Shown here: positions 40,366-52,864 of the stretch, in pieces
How positions within the stretch are numbered: position 1 is the first letter of the stretch
Layout: each line of letters begins with the position of its first letter
Source of the DNA: Cercis canadensis
Taxonomy: Eukaryota; Streptophyta; Magnoliopsida; Fabales; Fabaceae
Length of the DNA stretch: 64,000 bases
Direction of reading: 5' to 3'
Assembly (NCBI GenBank): GCA_003255065.1
Contig: QAOA01003368.1
Span: 1,460,639-1,524,638 of the forward strand
Made by a program: the position numbers and the translations under genes
The notes under the pieces: generated by a model
Database searches by the model: none
What the model was told of the DNA's origin: nothing
The model's input: the letters and a program-made list of their open reading frames with translations, nothing else

Positions 40366-41997
40366 ACATATTTGCCACTTTTTTTTTTTCTTTTTGCTAA
40401 TGATATTTGCCATGTCGTCAGCTGGAAGTCGTTTGTGCTTTCTGATTCGGCCAGCTGCTCCTTGCACCTTTGCGTTGATAGATGACGTTTCCGGTCCTTG
40501 CTTCCTTTCTTCCACGTTGCGCCTCTTACCCGTTGATAGAATACAAGGAACATTTACTAGCTTCTACTAATTTCTTTTTTCGCCATGCTAACTTCTACTA
40601 ATTAAGTTCTAAGTCCTAACTCTTTCTTTTATTAGAAAATAATTAAAATAAAAATAAAAAGTTGAGAGACTTATTCCTAGGTACTTTTTTTTTGGTTACA
40701 ATAGTGAAAAAACAGAAAACTACAGCCTAGGGAAGGCAACAGCCATCCTATCTGCCAACAAAACTATCAGAACTTCAGGGAGTGGTTGATTAAAAAAAGA
40801 CCAACCCTCTTGCCCATGTGCTCCTTTTTTGGCCATGAAATCAGCCCCTTGGTTAGCNGTCAAATATATTTTATATATAATAATTACATATATATTAAAA
40901 ATAATCATATAAGATTAAAATATTTTTACTGTGCATTAAGTACTTGATAAAATATCAATTGTATGCACTACTAGTGAGTCTTTTCTTTAGAATTTCTAAA
41001 CTTGGAATGAATTTTCCCTAAAAAATTTGAATATTCATGAATTCATTATGAAACTATTAATCATGGTTACATCACAAGGTAGGGATAATTTGGTGAAAAG
41101 AAAAGAAAAAAGAGGAGGGATCTTTTTTAATAGACTTCGAGTATATGTTTGGGAGTTAAAATTAAGGGAAATGAGAGAAAAAGAAATGAGTAAATGTGTC
41201 AATCTCCCTTGTTTAAGAGTTCAAGATTAAAATAAATAAATAAATAAATCCATGGGTAACCTCAAATCTCCGCATTCATTTTTTGTCTTCAGTTTTGTTT
41301 TCTTTCGATTTACGGGGTTTGGAGAGAAAAATTATTACAGTGATCATTATATCCCTTTCTTTTTTGAAAATTCTTGACCCATATCTTACACAAATTTGAT
41401 ACATTTCTCTCTTCTCTCCACCTCTCTTGGCTACGCATCCCTTCTCTCCATAACCCCAACCTGACGCCGCCATCACAGATTGCCGTCACTGATCATTGTC
41501 GTAGTCCACTTCAAAGAAGCGAATCAACCTACTCTCATGCTCTTTCTGCTTATGCTCTGAAAATCAGGTACACCTTTTTATTTTATTTTTAATTTTGAAA
41601 TGTTATTTATGGAGTATGGGTATGAATTTTTTGTGTTTTTGTTCTTGGGAAAATTGTTAAGAGCTTAATTTCACTATTGCTTTTTGATTTGTTTTGATAT
41701 TTTGTGTTTTTGGTGTTTTTGAATTTTTGCTTTTTGCTTCTATTCTGGGTAATAAATTGTTATTGTTGTTGTTGCTACTGTTGTTACTTATGATTTATGC
41801 ACAATTTTAGACATGAAAGTCCATAATCTTTAGAACATTCAAGGCTTCTGATGTTTTCTTATTACCTGTTGAAACTGAAATGCTGGAAACAAATACTCAT
41901 TTGAGGACTTTGGGATCTGTTTTCATATGTGTGAACTTCAAAAAGATAGAGTACTTCAGAATTTTTACCTGTTTGAACTTTGAAACAAAACTCATAT
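40366..41997. other. ISA3 upstream region and intergenic DNA
   Basis: Apart from the LINE fragment at 40715-40858, the region is AT-rich. A less AT-rich stretch at about 41380-41570 ends in a plausible donor (aaatcag/gtacac). It could be a leader exon or a relic of one, but I find no coding exon to join it to. Confidence 0.35.
40715..40858 (-). mobile_element. Fragment of a LINE reverse transcriptase, RNase H end
   Basis: The minus strand reads ANQGADFMAKKGAHGQEGW and ends shortly after. This resembles the last part of the RNase H domain at the end of plant LINE ORF2 (A-x-x-x-AD-x-x-A-x-x-G). It is cut off at an N (40858). Only about 50 codons remain. Confidence 0.6.
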
Positions 41998-42495
41998 GTG
42001 TAATTTTTTGTAGCTTCTGATCGTAATGTATTGATTTTATATTAATCAGATGATGCCATGCGTATGATGACTTCGACTGTAGCTACGCAAGATATAGTAT
42101 TATTCATGCAGCATGGTTTTCTGACATCAAGCATTGAATTGTGCCACTTGCAGTCTTGCACTTACTATTAAGTACTGAGACTTGCACGTATCAAGTGGGA
42201 TATATATATATATATATATATAGACCAATGAGAAATTCACATAAGATATACGGATTCTTTTTTGGCTATATTATGATCGTTTTGATAACAATAATAGCGT
42301 TGAAGTTTGTAAAATAATAGTAATTACAGTAGTTATAGTAGTAACATACTGATTATCTATATATAAAAGTACATGAGTATCTCTTATATGGCATAAATAT
42401 TTGAACCATATACCTATTACATATTACTGAATACTCTCACTATTATTTTATAATATTCAATTCATTAGAATAACATATATATTGGGGTATAATTA

Positions 42496-42541
<46 letters not shown>

Positions 42542-42758
42542 CTGTAAGAATATCATATTTACTTACATTAACAGTCTTATTTATTCAACTTAAATTCCTA
42601 AACTAAGATGACGCTTATTTTTTATAAAAAAAAAAAAAATGTTATCCTTAATATAAACTCACATCTTACATATAAATTAGAATAGAAGGTAGGGTTTTCT
42701 TACTATTCAAGGGGGGATGCCATTGAAAATGACATATGGTAGTGATCCTTTTACCAAT
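41998..42758. repeat. Dispersed duplicated block, copy 1 (copy 2 at 58423-58970)
   Basis: Starts gtgtaattttttgtagcttc and ends tagtgatccttttaccaat, the same ends as the block 16 kb away. This copy is longer because of AT microsatellite runs (42201-42222, 42499-42536) and an extra A-rich stretch near 42600-42690. A frame of about 45 codons at 42050-42170 is open here but broken in the other copy. I do not know the family. Confidence 0.75.
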
Positions 42759-42774
42759 GACATATGCCATTGAA

Positions 42775-44080
42775 AACAAAACTCGAATCTGGTTAGATCC
42801 ATAGTTGCCGAAATGAGAGTCTTCCATACCTTCTGCTCTCCCTCATTCTCTAGCTGGTGATTCAAAGGTATGCTCTTTATTTAAATATGATCGTAGGGAG
42901 TGGGATAGAGAGCTCTTGCATGCAATGTTCAGTCCATATGATGCGAAAGAGATTTGTAGTATTCCTTTGAGCCAAAGGTTAGTAGGTGATAACTGGTACT
43001 GGTTCTACACAAAGGATAGTTCCTTCTCTGTGAAATCAGCCTATAAATTGAAGTTTAATGATTCCAATAATACTCCAGCCACTGCTTTGTTGTCCCAAGA
43101 AGTTTGTAAGGAGATATGGAACACATAAGTGTCAAGTAAATACAAGGTATTTTTTTGGAGGTGTTATAGACGTATCATTCCTACAGTTGAAGCCCTTAAT
43201 ACTCGCTGTTTGGCTATCTAATATAACTGTTTTTCCGTGGTCAGAATGCTGAATCATTAGAGCATGTGTTGTTTAATTGCCCACAGGTGAAGGAGGTCTG
43301 GAACTTGGTGGATGTTCCAGGTGTGGCTAACGATAGTGACACTTCAAGTTTTATTGATTGGGTGGATATGGGTTCAAAGGTGTGGGCGATGGAACAATGG
43401 CTCTCGGCCATTTTCATTTGCTACAATTTATGGGCTAGAAGGAATAAAATTAGAGTGGGCAAGAATGTTCGTCCCATGCGATTTGAATGGGAAGAGGCTG
43501 TGAAGCTAAGGGATTTATGGGTAGAGTTATCTATTGAGCACAGGGTGATTCCAGCTACTATCTCTGTCAAATGGTGTAAGCCACAAGAGAGTTTTTTCAA
43601 GTTAAATGAGGATGGAGTTTTACTACAAGGTGGGGGCGATGCTGTTTAGGGAGTTATTAGGGACTTGGAAGGAGTCTTCTTGGCAGGATGGGCAAAACCT
43701 ATTGAAGGCATACATGATGTGGATGTAATGGAAGCTATTGCTAAAAGAGATGGTTTACAGATGACCCTAGATTTGGGTTTTCTTGATTTGGTGGTTGAGG
43801 GTGATGCTCGGACAATCCTCCAAGCAACCTTGGCAAACAAGGTTATGCAGTCAATGGTTAGGATCATGATGCATGATATTCTAGAGCTATCTCGTACTAT
43901 AAGAGCAATCTCTTTCTATTGGACTTTTCAAGTAACTACTGGAGTAGTTCATTACGCTTGCTCAAATAAGAGAAACTATTTCTACAAATGTGATTTGGGT
44001 GGAGGATCCTCCAATCCTTTTATTAGATGTACTTTTTTTTATGCTTAATGAAAGTCTATATTCATATAAAAAAAAAATTA
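42775..44080 (+). mobile_element. 5'-truncated, broken LINE (zf-RVT plus RNase H)
   Basis: Starts with remains of the reverse-transcriptase zinc-binding domain: LAGDSKV..LF, REWDRELLHAMF, DNWYWFYTKDSSFSVKSAY, then AESLEHVLFNCPQVKEVW. An RNase H domain follows (KLNEDGV.., GVIRDLEGVFLAGW, EAIAKRDGLQM, VEGDARTI). Stops (TAA at 43126, TAG at 43647) and frame changes show that it is dead. It ends in an A-rich tail near 44067-44077 after aatgaaagtctatattc, typical for a LINE 3' end. Its 5' edge abuts the dispersed block ending at 42758. No target duplication is obvious. Confidence 0.8.
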
Positions 44081-44098
44081 GCATGTTGACTTTACATT

Positions 44099-44205
44099 AA
44101 AAAAAAATCTGAGAAAAAATACACACTGATAAATACTTAATCACCTAGTTGNAAAAAAAATCTGAGAAAAAATGCACACTGATAAATACTTAATCACCTA
44201 GTTGC
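44099..44205. repeat. 53-bp direct repeat around N at 44152
   Basis: The segment containing aatctgagaaaaaat and aatacttaatcacctag stands on both sides of one N, with one difference. Probable unmerged overlap. Confidence 0.85.
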
Positions 44206-44471
44206 TAATTACTTATAATTTTCAAAAGCATATTTTAGGCTAATATGACACACTAATGAATGAGTAAATGATATCTAAATACTATACAATTTATAACCAT
44301 GGTCTATATAAAGTGATCTAGTACTAATTATACATCTTTTGTAAAAAAAAAAAAAAAATACTTATACATTTAGATACGATGTATCTTTTATCATGAACCT
44401 GCATGGGCTTTCTTTTTAATTTTCTTTTAATGTAACTATTTCTTTAAAAGGTAAGATGTGGATGTTAACAA

Positions 44472-44862
44472 TTTTCTTTTATATATTAATTAAGTTTACA
44501 AAAGTATTCTTTGTAGATAAATATGGAGATATAAGATTTTAGGAAAAGTGAATTATTGGATACCTATAGCATGCATGGAGGTTCATTGTGTATAAAGCTG
44601 AAACGGAAACATTAATATTATCATCCCTAGAAACGACTATATTTCCAGAAAGATTAATTCCTTCAANTTTTCTTTTATATATTAATTAAGTTTACAAAAG
44701 TATTCCTTGTAGATAAATATGGAGATATAAGATTTTAGGAAAAGTGAATTATTGGATACCTATAGCATGCATGGAGGTTCATTGTGTATAAAGCTGAAAC
44801 GGAAACATTAATATTATCATCCCTAGAAACGACTATATTTCCAGAAAGATTAATTCCTTCAA
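44472..44862. repeat. 195-bp direct duplication around N at 44667
   Basis: 44472-44666 and 44668-44862 are nearly identical and separated by one N. Probable unmerged contig overlap in intergenic DNA. Confidence 0.88.
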
Positions 44863-45837
44863 ATTCATATTATTTTATCTTCTGTATATTATTATTCTCA
44901 ATCTTAGAGGCATTCATGTTTATCCATATTTTGTGAATTCTATTAGGCATATTCAACTAAGGAGGGACAATTTGAGAAATATTAATTGATAGAGCTTTCA
45001 ATGTTTGAGAATCAATCTTGATCAACTCTAGCCTCTAAATATGAGTTTAGAAGTTATCGACCATTCGTACTTTAACTAGAGAAATGTTACTTTAATCATC
45101 CTACACTCAAGCATTTTAACTACCAATTAAATGTGAACAAGATTAGTTCAGGTGATAAGGATCGAAGCATTTCATTTATNTGAGTCAAAAACAGGGATGA
45201 ACCGAAACAGGGTCCCGGTCCAGATATAGTGACTTACCAGGAAACTGTCTCGTCCCTGATTCAATGATCTACAAGAAAAATATCTTAGTCAGAAACAGGG
45301 ATGAACCGAAACAGAGTCTCGGTCCAGTTATATTACTATAAGTCATCGTTGAAGCCAGTGATATATCATAACTTTAAAATGTGATAATTTTTCCTTATCT
45401 TAAATTTTTCGTTCACCAAAAACAAATCCAAGTCGTTCAAAAAAAATTTACTTAAATCTAATTCAAATTGTCAGATACGGCCAACACAAAATCTTCAAAG
45501 TGGAAGGTGTAGATTAGTTAGAATTCAAAAGAAGAAGAAGAAAAAAGTCAAAAACAAAGTGATGATAATATAACCATTTAGAGACTAATACACCTGTGCC
45601 ACATCTCAAACAATAAGATTAACACGGAATCATCAAGCCCACATTTCTTTCCAGATTAGTAGCTACGTTTTCCCAAACTGACAGCATTTTATTTTTCTTA
45701 GTTTGCTGATCTACGTTACTTTCTAATCCATGTGTTAGATTCTTGCGTCCACGGGATACTTGTCGTTGAAAACTCGCGCATATAAACAATTTTTTTCATG
45801 ATTGCGTGTGCACTTACCCTCGAGGATAGTGCATCTA

Positions 45838-45911
45838 GTCTCCAAGGTCATTATAAAAAATGCCAAACTTTTCATTACAAAGTTGACATTTTTTATAATG
45901 ACCTTGGAGAC
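45838..45911. repeat. Perfect 25-bp inverted repeat (hairpin)
   Basis: 45838-45862 (gtctccaaggtcattataaa..) is the exact reverse complement of 45887-45911. Pairing extends inward with one mismatch and one bulge (about 7 more pairs), leaving a loop of about 7 nt. It is too small for most MITEs. It could be an RNA-hairpin locus, a solo palindrome from DNA repair, or a very short MITE. Confidence 0.8.
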
Positions 45912-47089
45912 ATAGTCTTGTAAAATTGAAGAAATGCCACAACTGTTATTTTCATTGATTATCTAATTAACTTACATATAAAAATTTTCTTAAGTGCATT
46001 TATAAGTTTGCCCTTACATACTTTGGCTACAATACTAAATTCGAACATAAAACTCATAAGTTCTAAGGACTACTTCAATATAAAATTAGAATTAATACTT
46101 TGGCTACAATACTAAATTTGAATATAGAACTCATAAATTCTAAGGACTACTTCAATATAAAACTAGAGTTTAGATGTTATAGTCATGTTCTAGTTCTAAT
46201 ATAAAATATACAACGACTCTTTGATCCCCTCAACATTTTACTTCAAGTTCTGCCACTGCACAAACCATTTAGTATATACATATGTTTATTTAATTAATCA
46301 GAACATGATGCAAATTATCCAAAATGTTTTATCATAGTCAACATTTAGTAACATAACATTAATAATAATAATCAGCTGTCTGTGGTTCTCGATATCCTAC
46401 GTTTAACTTTTGAAGTTAATCACATGATGTGCCTTTTTAGCAAAAAGTCAGCAGTTAGGTCTGATTTGATATCCCAAACCTTAAATCCCAAAAGCTTCCA
46501 AATTTGACAATTCGACCTTCATATTCTACGCATACATTCCTGGAAAATACACCATCTATCAAATTAAAAAACTTTTAGATGATTCTCTTTAATTCTTGTC
46601 TCAATACACATAAACATAAGCGATAAACAGTTTCAAACGTTTGACTCCCCTCCCCCTTTTGCTAGGAATGTATTCTATTTTGATGCCATGGGAAGATCAC
46701 TCCCTAGGCTTGTAAGCTCTCTGCTGTTTTTGAAGAGTCCTTTGCTGATTGACTAGCTTCTCAGCATGAGGTCTTGTCTTTTTAAGGTTGTAAGCTACTC
46801 TATCTATTTTAAATGAATTCCAGTTTTACCAAAAAAAAAAAACACACTAAGACAGACACACAGAGAGAGATGGTGTTACAACTAGTTATTGTGGATATGA
46901 AATTTTAACTGAAATTACTTAATCTTTTAAATATACAGCTCAGATTTTACTTCACATGATTGTAATAATCATTTCCTATATTATTTTTTGGTTTATTAAA
47001 ATTTAAGTTAGGAGAGATTATCTCATTTCAATGTGAGGACATGTCATATGTCTCAATGAAAACTTGCAATGATACTTATAAATCACCTA

Positions 47090-47122
<33 letters not shown>

Positions 47123-49789
47123 ACAATAAAAATTAAAATTAAACCTTATCAGAAAAATGCTAACGAGTGGGATGTACCCAACCAAAGTTGTACAAATTAT
47201 AGTGTTTGAAATTTAATTCATTCAATTCCACTACATGTTTTTTTGTCTGCTTTAGTTTTTCTACACGTATAATACAATTGTAGAATCCTGTGATACAATG
47301 TCTTATATATATATATTCTTAATTTTTGTCATCTCATGAATCTATAGCTGTATATCTTAACATAAAGAAGAGATTTTCATACATATAAACTCGAGATTTC
47401 TATAAACTGCACGTGTGAAAAAACAAGTTTAATGGAAATATAAAAGTTAAATGAGTTTCCTTAAACTCAAATTCGACCACCCATATAGGGCAATATTTGT
47501 AAAATATTTATAGTACAAATATCAATCTATCATTTGTTTTAGCAATAGCTGGGGTGAAGAAACTAACGTGTGGGATGTGACCTACCAAAAGTGGTAGCCC
47601 GGAACCCTATTTGAAAGGAGCGCCTTAACCACTACTATGGCTCGTTATAGATTTAATATGGCTTTTAAGCTACCTTAGAATTGAGAATAAATCTACCTTT
47701 ACTTCTTATTGAGGTGTTTGGATGAGATTCATTCCGTAAATTTTATGTTATTGAAATTTTTTTGAAAAATTGAGTTATTCAGTGTGTGCCAAACCAGTTA
47801 GTTTCCTAGTTATAAAATGCATAAATGAATCAAAATAAGAAAAGTTCTAATATATATATATATATATAAATGACATGTAATAGTGATTTTCTTAATTTGA
47901 TGTAATTAAACTCAAATTTTATTAATACTTTTGTGTTTTAATACTTACTCAGTGACTTGATTTTTTAAAATTTACATAATAACACCAAATTCAAAAGGTG
48001 GATCCTACTTAAAAAATCTCAATTAGAGATGAGGGTAAATTTACCCCTCACTTTAAGTGGGAGTAGCTTAGAAATCCCCAAATATATGTGATTACTAAAA
48101 CTAACTATATTTATATTTGGGAATATCCCACTTTTATGCTGAGAACTTATTTTTATAAGAGATATCACAAATATGTAAAAGGCTAATTAATTATTCAATA
48201 CTAAAAGTAATACGCATGTTACAGACAAAATTTATAATTAAAATAATTTTTGCTACTTATTTTAGTTAATAGATATGTGGGTTTAATAAAATAAATGTTA
48301 CAAGTAATCTCAATAATTAATTTTTTTGTAGTATGAATAATACTACTTTTGATATTGAATAATTAAACATACAACAAATATCAATTTTATTTCAGAATTA
48401 GCAGGCTATCAATTATAAACCCAAAACCTCATAAACTATGTAATATTAAATATTTAGTCCATGTTTGAATAAACAGCTTATTTAAGCACTTATATAAAAA
48501 AGTCTTTTGTGATAAGCTTTTATATTATAAACTCTTTTTAAATTAAGATATTTAGTGTTTGGATACATACTTGAAAAACGCTTTTAAATGTTGGGTTTTA
48601 AAGGTAGGAGATGAAAGATTGGATTTCTATGGAATTTCTAATTTTAATGGGGATATAATAGTCCCATAAATTTTAAAATTAGTTTTTGCATGAGACTTTT
48701 CTAAGAAGCCTAAAAAAATGGCTTCATAAAATAAGCTAAAACACTACAAGAAAATTGTCGTTTTCTCAAGGAATTGATGGTGAAAAATAAGTCTGTGAGA
48801 ACACTGTTTCTCATGGACTTTCTCATAGACTTATGGGCAAGAGAAAAACAGGCGTGACAAAAGTATTTTTTCACGAACAAATTAGACCATGAGAAATTCT
48901 CACGGATAAATATTTGTTACGCGTGAGAAAATCTTATGCGAAAGTCATGGATTTTCTCACATACAACGTTTGTAAGCCATTCCGTGAGAAAAATATTTTT
49001 AAATAATTTTTTATTTCTTATTTGTGGATTTTTTTTCTAAAAATAACAATTTATTTTTTCTAAACATTTAATTTAATTAATAAACAAACATAAATGAAAT
49101 ATAACTAAATTTTATTATTAATAAAAAATGTTATACAATAAAAAAAAAATACAACAAAATCACAATCAACAGCACTAGTCCTCCTCGTCAGTTTCGTCCT
49201 CAACGGCAGGCTGCAGGGCCGAACTAGGTCTTGGATGTTGTTGGTGTAACTGTCCTAGTATAGAGGCGAGCGCCTCAAGTAAAATGTCGCTCACATCCAA
49301 TGCGTCGGCCACTGGACAGAGGCGAGCTATCTCTTGTTGCAAGCTCGCCATCTGAGACAGGACTGGGTAGGTTGTGCGGAGGCAGAGTCCAAAATGCCAG
49401 TCTTGGAGCCCAAGCCGTAAAGCCAGCCCTTCTTATTCTTTTCGCTGACAACATCGGAGTCATATCTCAGTGTCGTCGACAAAAGAAGAAGAGGACTCGG
49501 TCTAGCTCTCGAACCGACGTCTCTCAAACTCAGTCTGCATAGATAACAATATTAAGTTAGTATTAGAATTAATACATATAATTACTTACATAAAGAGTTA
49601 AGAACAATTTAATACTTACATATGTAAACTCTTTCTTTTGATGTACCCAGCCCTTAGTAGAGCTATGCTAGAGGTAACGGAAAACCTCGGGAAGGTTAAC
49701 TCTTTTGTCTACAAAAAAAAAAAAAAACTATTAGTAAACATAAATTGACTATATTAAGAAAAAAAAATTATGTTATTAAATAAAAAATT

Positions 49790-50925
49790 TACCAGCCTCC
49801 GTTTATGCTCGGAGACGGTGATAGAGCCACCTCTGTGGAATGCATGTCTTTGATCTAAAGAACGGTTCTTCTTGTTTCTCTCAGAGATAGCCCTATACTC
49901 CTGAAAGGCCCATACTGCTCTGAGGGCCTCAAGTACTTGCTCAGACAACCAATTGCCCTTGCTTTTCTCGATCCTGATGTCTCAAAAAGAGGCCTAAATA
50001 TTGTCTGAGCACTTGGAGAGTCAAACCTTACGAATCTGGTTCTCGTATTGGGGCTCCCACATACATCTCCTCTACAATAAAAACAGAATATCAAATTTAG
50101 TAAACATGTATACCAAAATTAAAGTAAATAAAATTAAATCAATTATTTCTTACCTTAAACTCTGTCCACCAGGGTTCTTTCACCTCATCAAAAACTGAGG
50201 TAAAATTTGGCCAAGGTTGCTTGTACTTCGACTTGTAGACAGCCGAAAGTACATTCACGGGCTCCTTGGAAGGGTAAAANACTAATCTGACTCTCGTATT
50301 GGGGCTTCCACATACATCTCCTCTACAATAAAAACAGAATATCAAATTTAGTAAACATGTATACCAAAATTAAAGTAAATAAAATTAAATCAATTATTTC
50401 TTACCTTAAACTCTGTCCACCAGAGTTCTTTCACTTCATCAAAAACTGAGGTAAAATTTGGCCAAGGTTGCTTGTACTTCGACTTGTAGACAGCCGAAAG
50501 TACATTCACGGGCTCCTTGGAAGGGTAAAAGCTGAAAAAAAAAATATAGTTAATTGTTAAGTAATAGAAATAAAGTAATAAAAAAAATTCAAAAAAATAT
50601 TAGACAAAAAATTACTCTTTCCTCCCGTGTAGCATAATAACTAGCTGACTATCAGATAGTCAGGAACCTGGTAGTGGAGAGTCCGAAATGGATGGACTTG
50701 CGTAAGACAACCCCACTGCGACTAACAATGCTGAGCCTAGGGTCGCAGCTCCTGAGCACCCCTCCCCCGTCATAGTGGGCGATGGGGTGCATGCCAACCC
50801 CGGTCGACATTGACATAGACAAGGCCGGCTCATTCTGAGAAGGTCGAGCAGGAGCCTTGCTTCTGTCTCACCTAGACGGCAACCCAGCTATAGGAGATGA
50901 CCATCTCAAGTAGTCTGACATCTAT
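49790..50925 (-). pseudogene. Plant transposase (Ptta/En/Spm, Transposase_24-like) remnant
   Basis: On the minus strand one reads, in pieces, MSDYLRWSSPIAGLPSR ending in a stop (about 50925-50870), then PSKEPVNVLSAVYKSKYKQP and KELWWTEFK (about 50520-50405), then EALRAVWAFQEYRAISERNK and GGSITVSEHKRRL (about 49920-49795). The KNR..GGS.TxxEHKRRL signature is characteristic of this family. Frames and stops break it, although several edges have GT/AG sites. The PSKEPVNV block appears twice because of the duplication around N 50280. Confidence 0.65.
50030..50529. repeat. 250-bp direct duplication around N at 50280
   Basis: 50030-50279 and 50281-50529 are near-identical and separated by one N, inside the CACTA transposase relic. 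Probable unmerged overlap; the real element has one copy. Confidence 0.88.
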
Positions 50926-50989
50926 CATACAATATAAATAAAACCAATAAAAATGTTAGAATAATAAAAGTAGTAATTCTTAAAGTCAA

Positions 50990-51670
50990 ACATAAATCCT
51001 AAAACCCTAATTAAGCCTTAAACCCAAAAATACTAATTAACCAATAAACCTTAAACCCAATCCTAAACCCTAAATCTCAATCATTATCCTTAAACTCTAA
51101 ATCCTAAATCTTAAACCCCAAATCCCAAAACTCTTTTCCTGAAACTCCTAAATCCTAAACCTCAAAATTAAGAAACCCTAAACCTTAAACCCAATCCTAA
51201 ACCCTAAATCCCAATCCTTATCCCTATTCTTAAACCCTAAATCTCAAAATTAAAAACCCTAAACCCCAAATCCAACCTAAACCCAAAACCCTAATCACCC
51301 TAAATCTCAATCTTTATCCCTAAACCCTAAACCCCAAATCCTAAAATCTTATACCTAAAATCCTAAACCCTAAACTCCAAAATTAAAAAACTATATCCTT
51401 AAACCCAAAACCCCAATCCTAAATTCTAATCCCCATCCCTAAATCTTAAATCCTAAACCCAAAAATTAAAAACTCCTAAACCCCAAACCCCAATCCCTAC
51501 CCATAAACCCTAACCTTAAATCCTAAATTCCAAATCTCAAAACCCTATACCTAAAACCCTAAACCCCAAACTCTAAAAGTAAAAAAACCCTAACCCCTAA
51601 ACCCTAGATCCTAAACTCAACCCAATACCCTAAATCCTAATCTCTATCCCTAAACTCTAAACCCTTAAAA
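50990..51670. repeat. Degenerate telomere-like (CCCTAAA) repeat tract inside the CACTA element
   Basis: About 680 bp consist of irregular units such as aaaccctaaa, aatcctaaaccc and taaaccccaaatcc, clearly derived from or drifting around the plant telomere unit CCCTAAA, with few exact tandem copies. It lies wholly inside the CACTA element, so it is not a chromosome end. Confidence 0.85.
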
Positions 51671-51689
51671 CTTTTATAAATCTCTCAAA

Positions 51690-51872
51690 AAAGTAACCAA
51701 AAATTATGCAGAGTCTCCCCTAAAAATTGAACATTCCAAGAATTTAAAATTCTACACAATTCATAAAAAATACAAACCCTNAAAGTAACCAAAAATTATG
51801 CAGAGTCTTCCCTAAAAATTGAACATTCCAAGAATTTAAAATTCTACACAATTCATAAAAAATACAAACCCT
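51690..51872. repeat. 91-bp direct duplication around N at 51781
   Basis: 51690-51780 recurs at 51782-51872 almost unchanged. Probable unmerged overlap. Confidence 0.87.
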
Positions 51873-52435
51873 AAATTACAATTTATTCCAACTTACATAA
51901 TTACATAGCAATTGAGATTAAAACTTACACAGTAGTTGAAAAAAATACAAAATGATTTCTACACCATTCAAAAAAATTCTAGAATAATTCAACATCAAGC
52001 ATATAACAAAATTCAGTTCCTAATCTTAACAAATGATATATATTTCATTATTAATTTCACTACCTATCAACCTACATTATTATGCTACATCTAAAACAAC
52101 TCTTACACTATCTAAAATAAGCAACCTACACTATTAAACATCTAAATCCTATAATGTTCATGGTAATGGCTTAAATAACCGACACAAAACGCATAAAAAT
52201 TCAAAGATAATAGATTAGTATAGGAACCTACCTCAATGAGCATAAAACTAAAAATATAAGCGGGTAGAATCGGAGTAGGGGACCTACGCTGCAAAACCCA
52301 AGCTTTAGAGGCTGGAATGGGGTTGATTTGCTCTGGGGAGAAAGAGAGGATGGCAGACAATAGAGGAGAAGGAGAAATGAGAGAAATGAAAATGGAGGCT
52401 GGAGGGGCGAGGAGGAAGATAAACAAAGTTTCTCA

Positions 52436-52864
52436 AAGTCCATGAGAAAATTTTCAAATTTTAAGTGAAACGATGCACATCGATTTCTCACGGAATTTCT
52501 CACAGCGTTAACAATCTATGAGAAATTCTGTGAGAACCTTCACATTTTCTCACAAACTCTATCAATGAGAATGGTTAACGCATTAATTATCACAGTTGGG
52601 GCCCCATTTCTCACGGATTTTTATCCATGAGAAATGTCTGTGAAAAAATNAAGTCCATGAGAAAATTTTCAAATTTTAAATGAAATGGTGCACACCGATT
52701 TCTCACGGAATTTCTTATAGCGTTAACAATCTATGAGAAATTCTGTGAGAACCTTCACATTTTCTCACAAACTCTGTCAATGAGAATGGTTAACGCATTA
52801 ATTATCACAGTTGGGACCCCATTTCTCACAGATTTTTATCCATGAGAAATGTCTGTGAAAAAAT
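52436..52864. repeat. 214-bp direct duplication around N at 52650
   Basis: 52436-52649 recurs at 52651-52864 with a few substitutions, inside the right subterminal region of the CACTA element. Probable unmerged overlap, possibly of two haplotypes given the differences. Confidence 0.85.

Larger units (their letters stand above)
44206..48738. other. AT-rich intergenic DNA with repeats
   Basis: No supported gene. It contains the duplication at 44472-44862, a direct repeat acagggatgaaccgaaacag at about 45192 and 45297 near the N at 45180, the hairpin at 45838-45911, a poly-A run near 47094-47116, and several short stretches that look like old transposon debris (for example near 47530-47650). From about 48454 an old element begins that is interrupted by the CACTA transposon. 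Confidence 0.45.

Noticed and set aside
41374-41592. Possible first exon of a new gene (72 codons, with a donor)
   Set aside because: No downstream exon joins it in frame and no family is visible; kept only as a remark in the intergenic entry.
49275-49542. Open frames of 62-80 codons on both strands
   Set aside because: They lie in the CACTA element, overlap each other and lack the transposase motifs found nearby.
50990-51670. True telomere or chromosome end
   Set aside because: Units are too irregular and the tract is enclosed by CACTA sequence on both sides, with genes further right.
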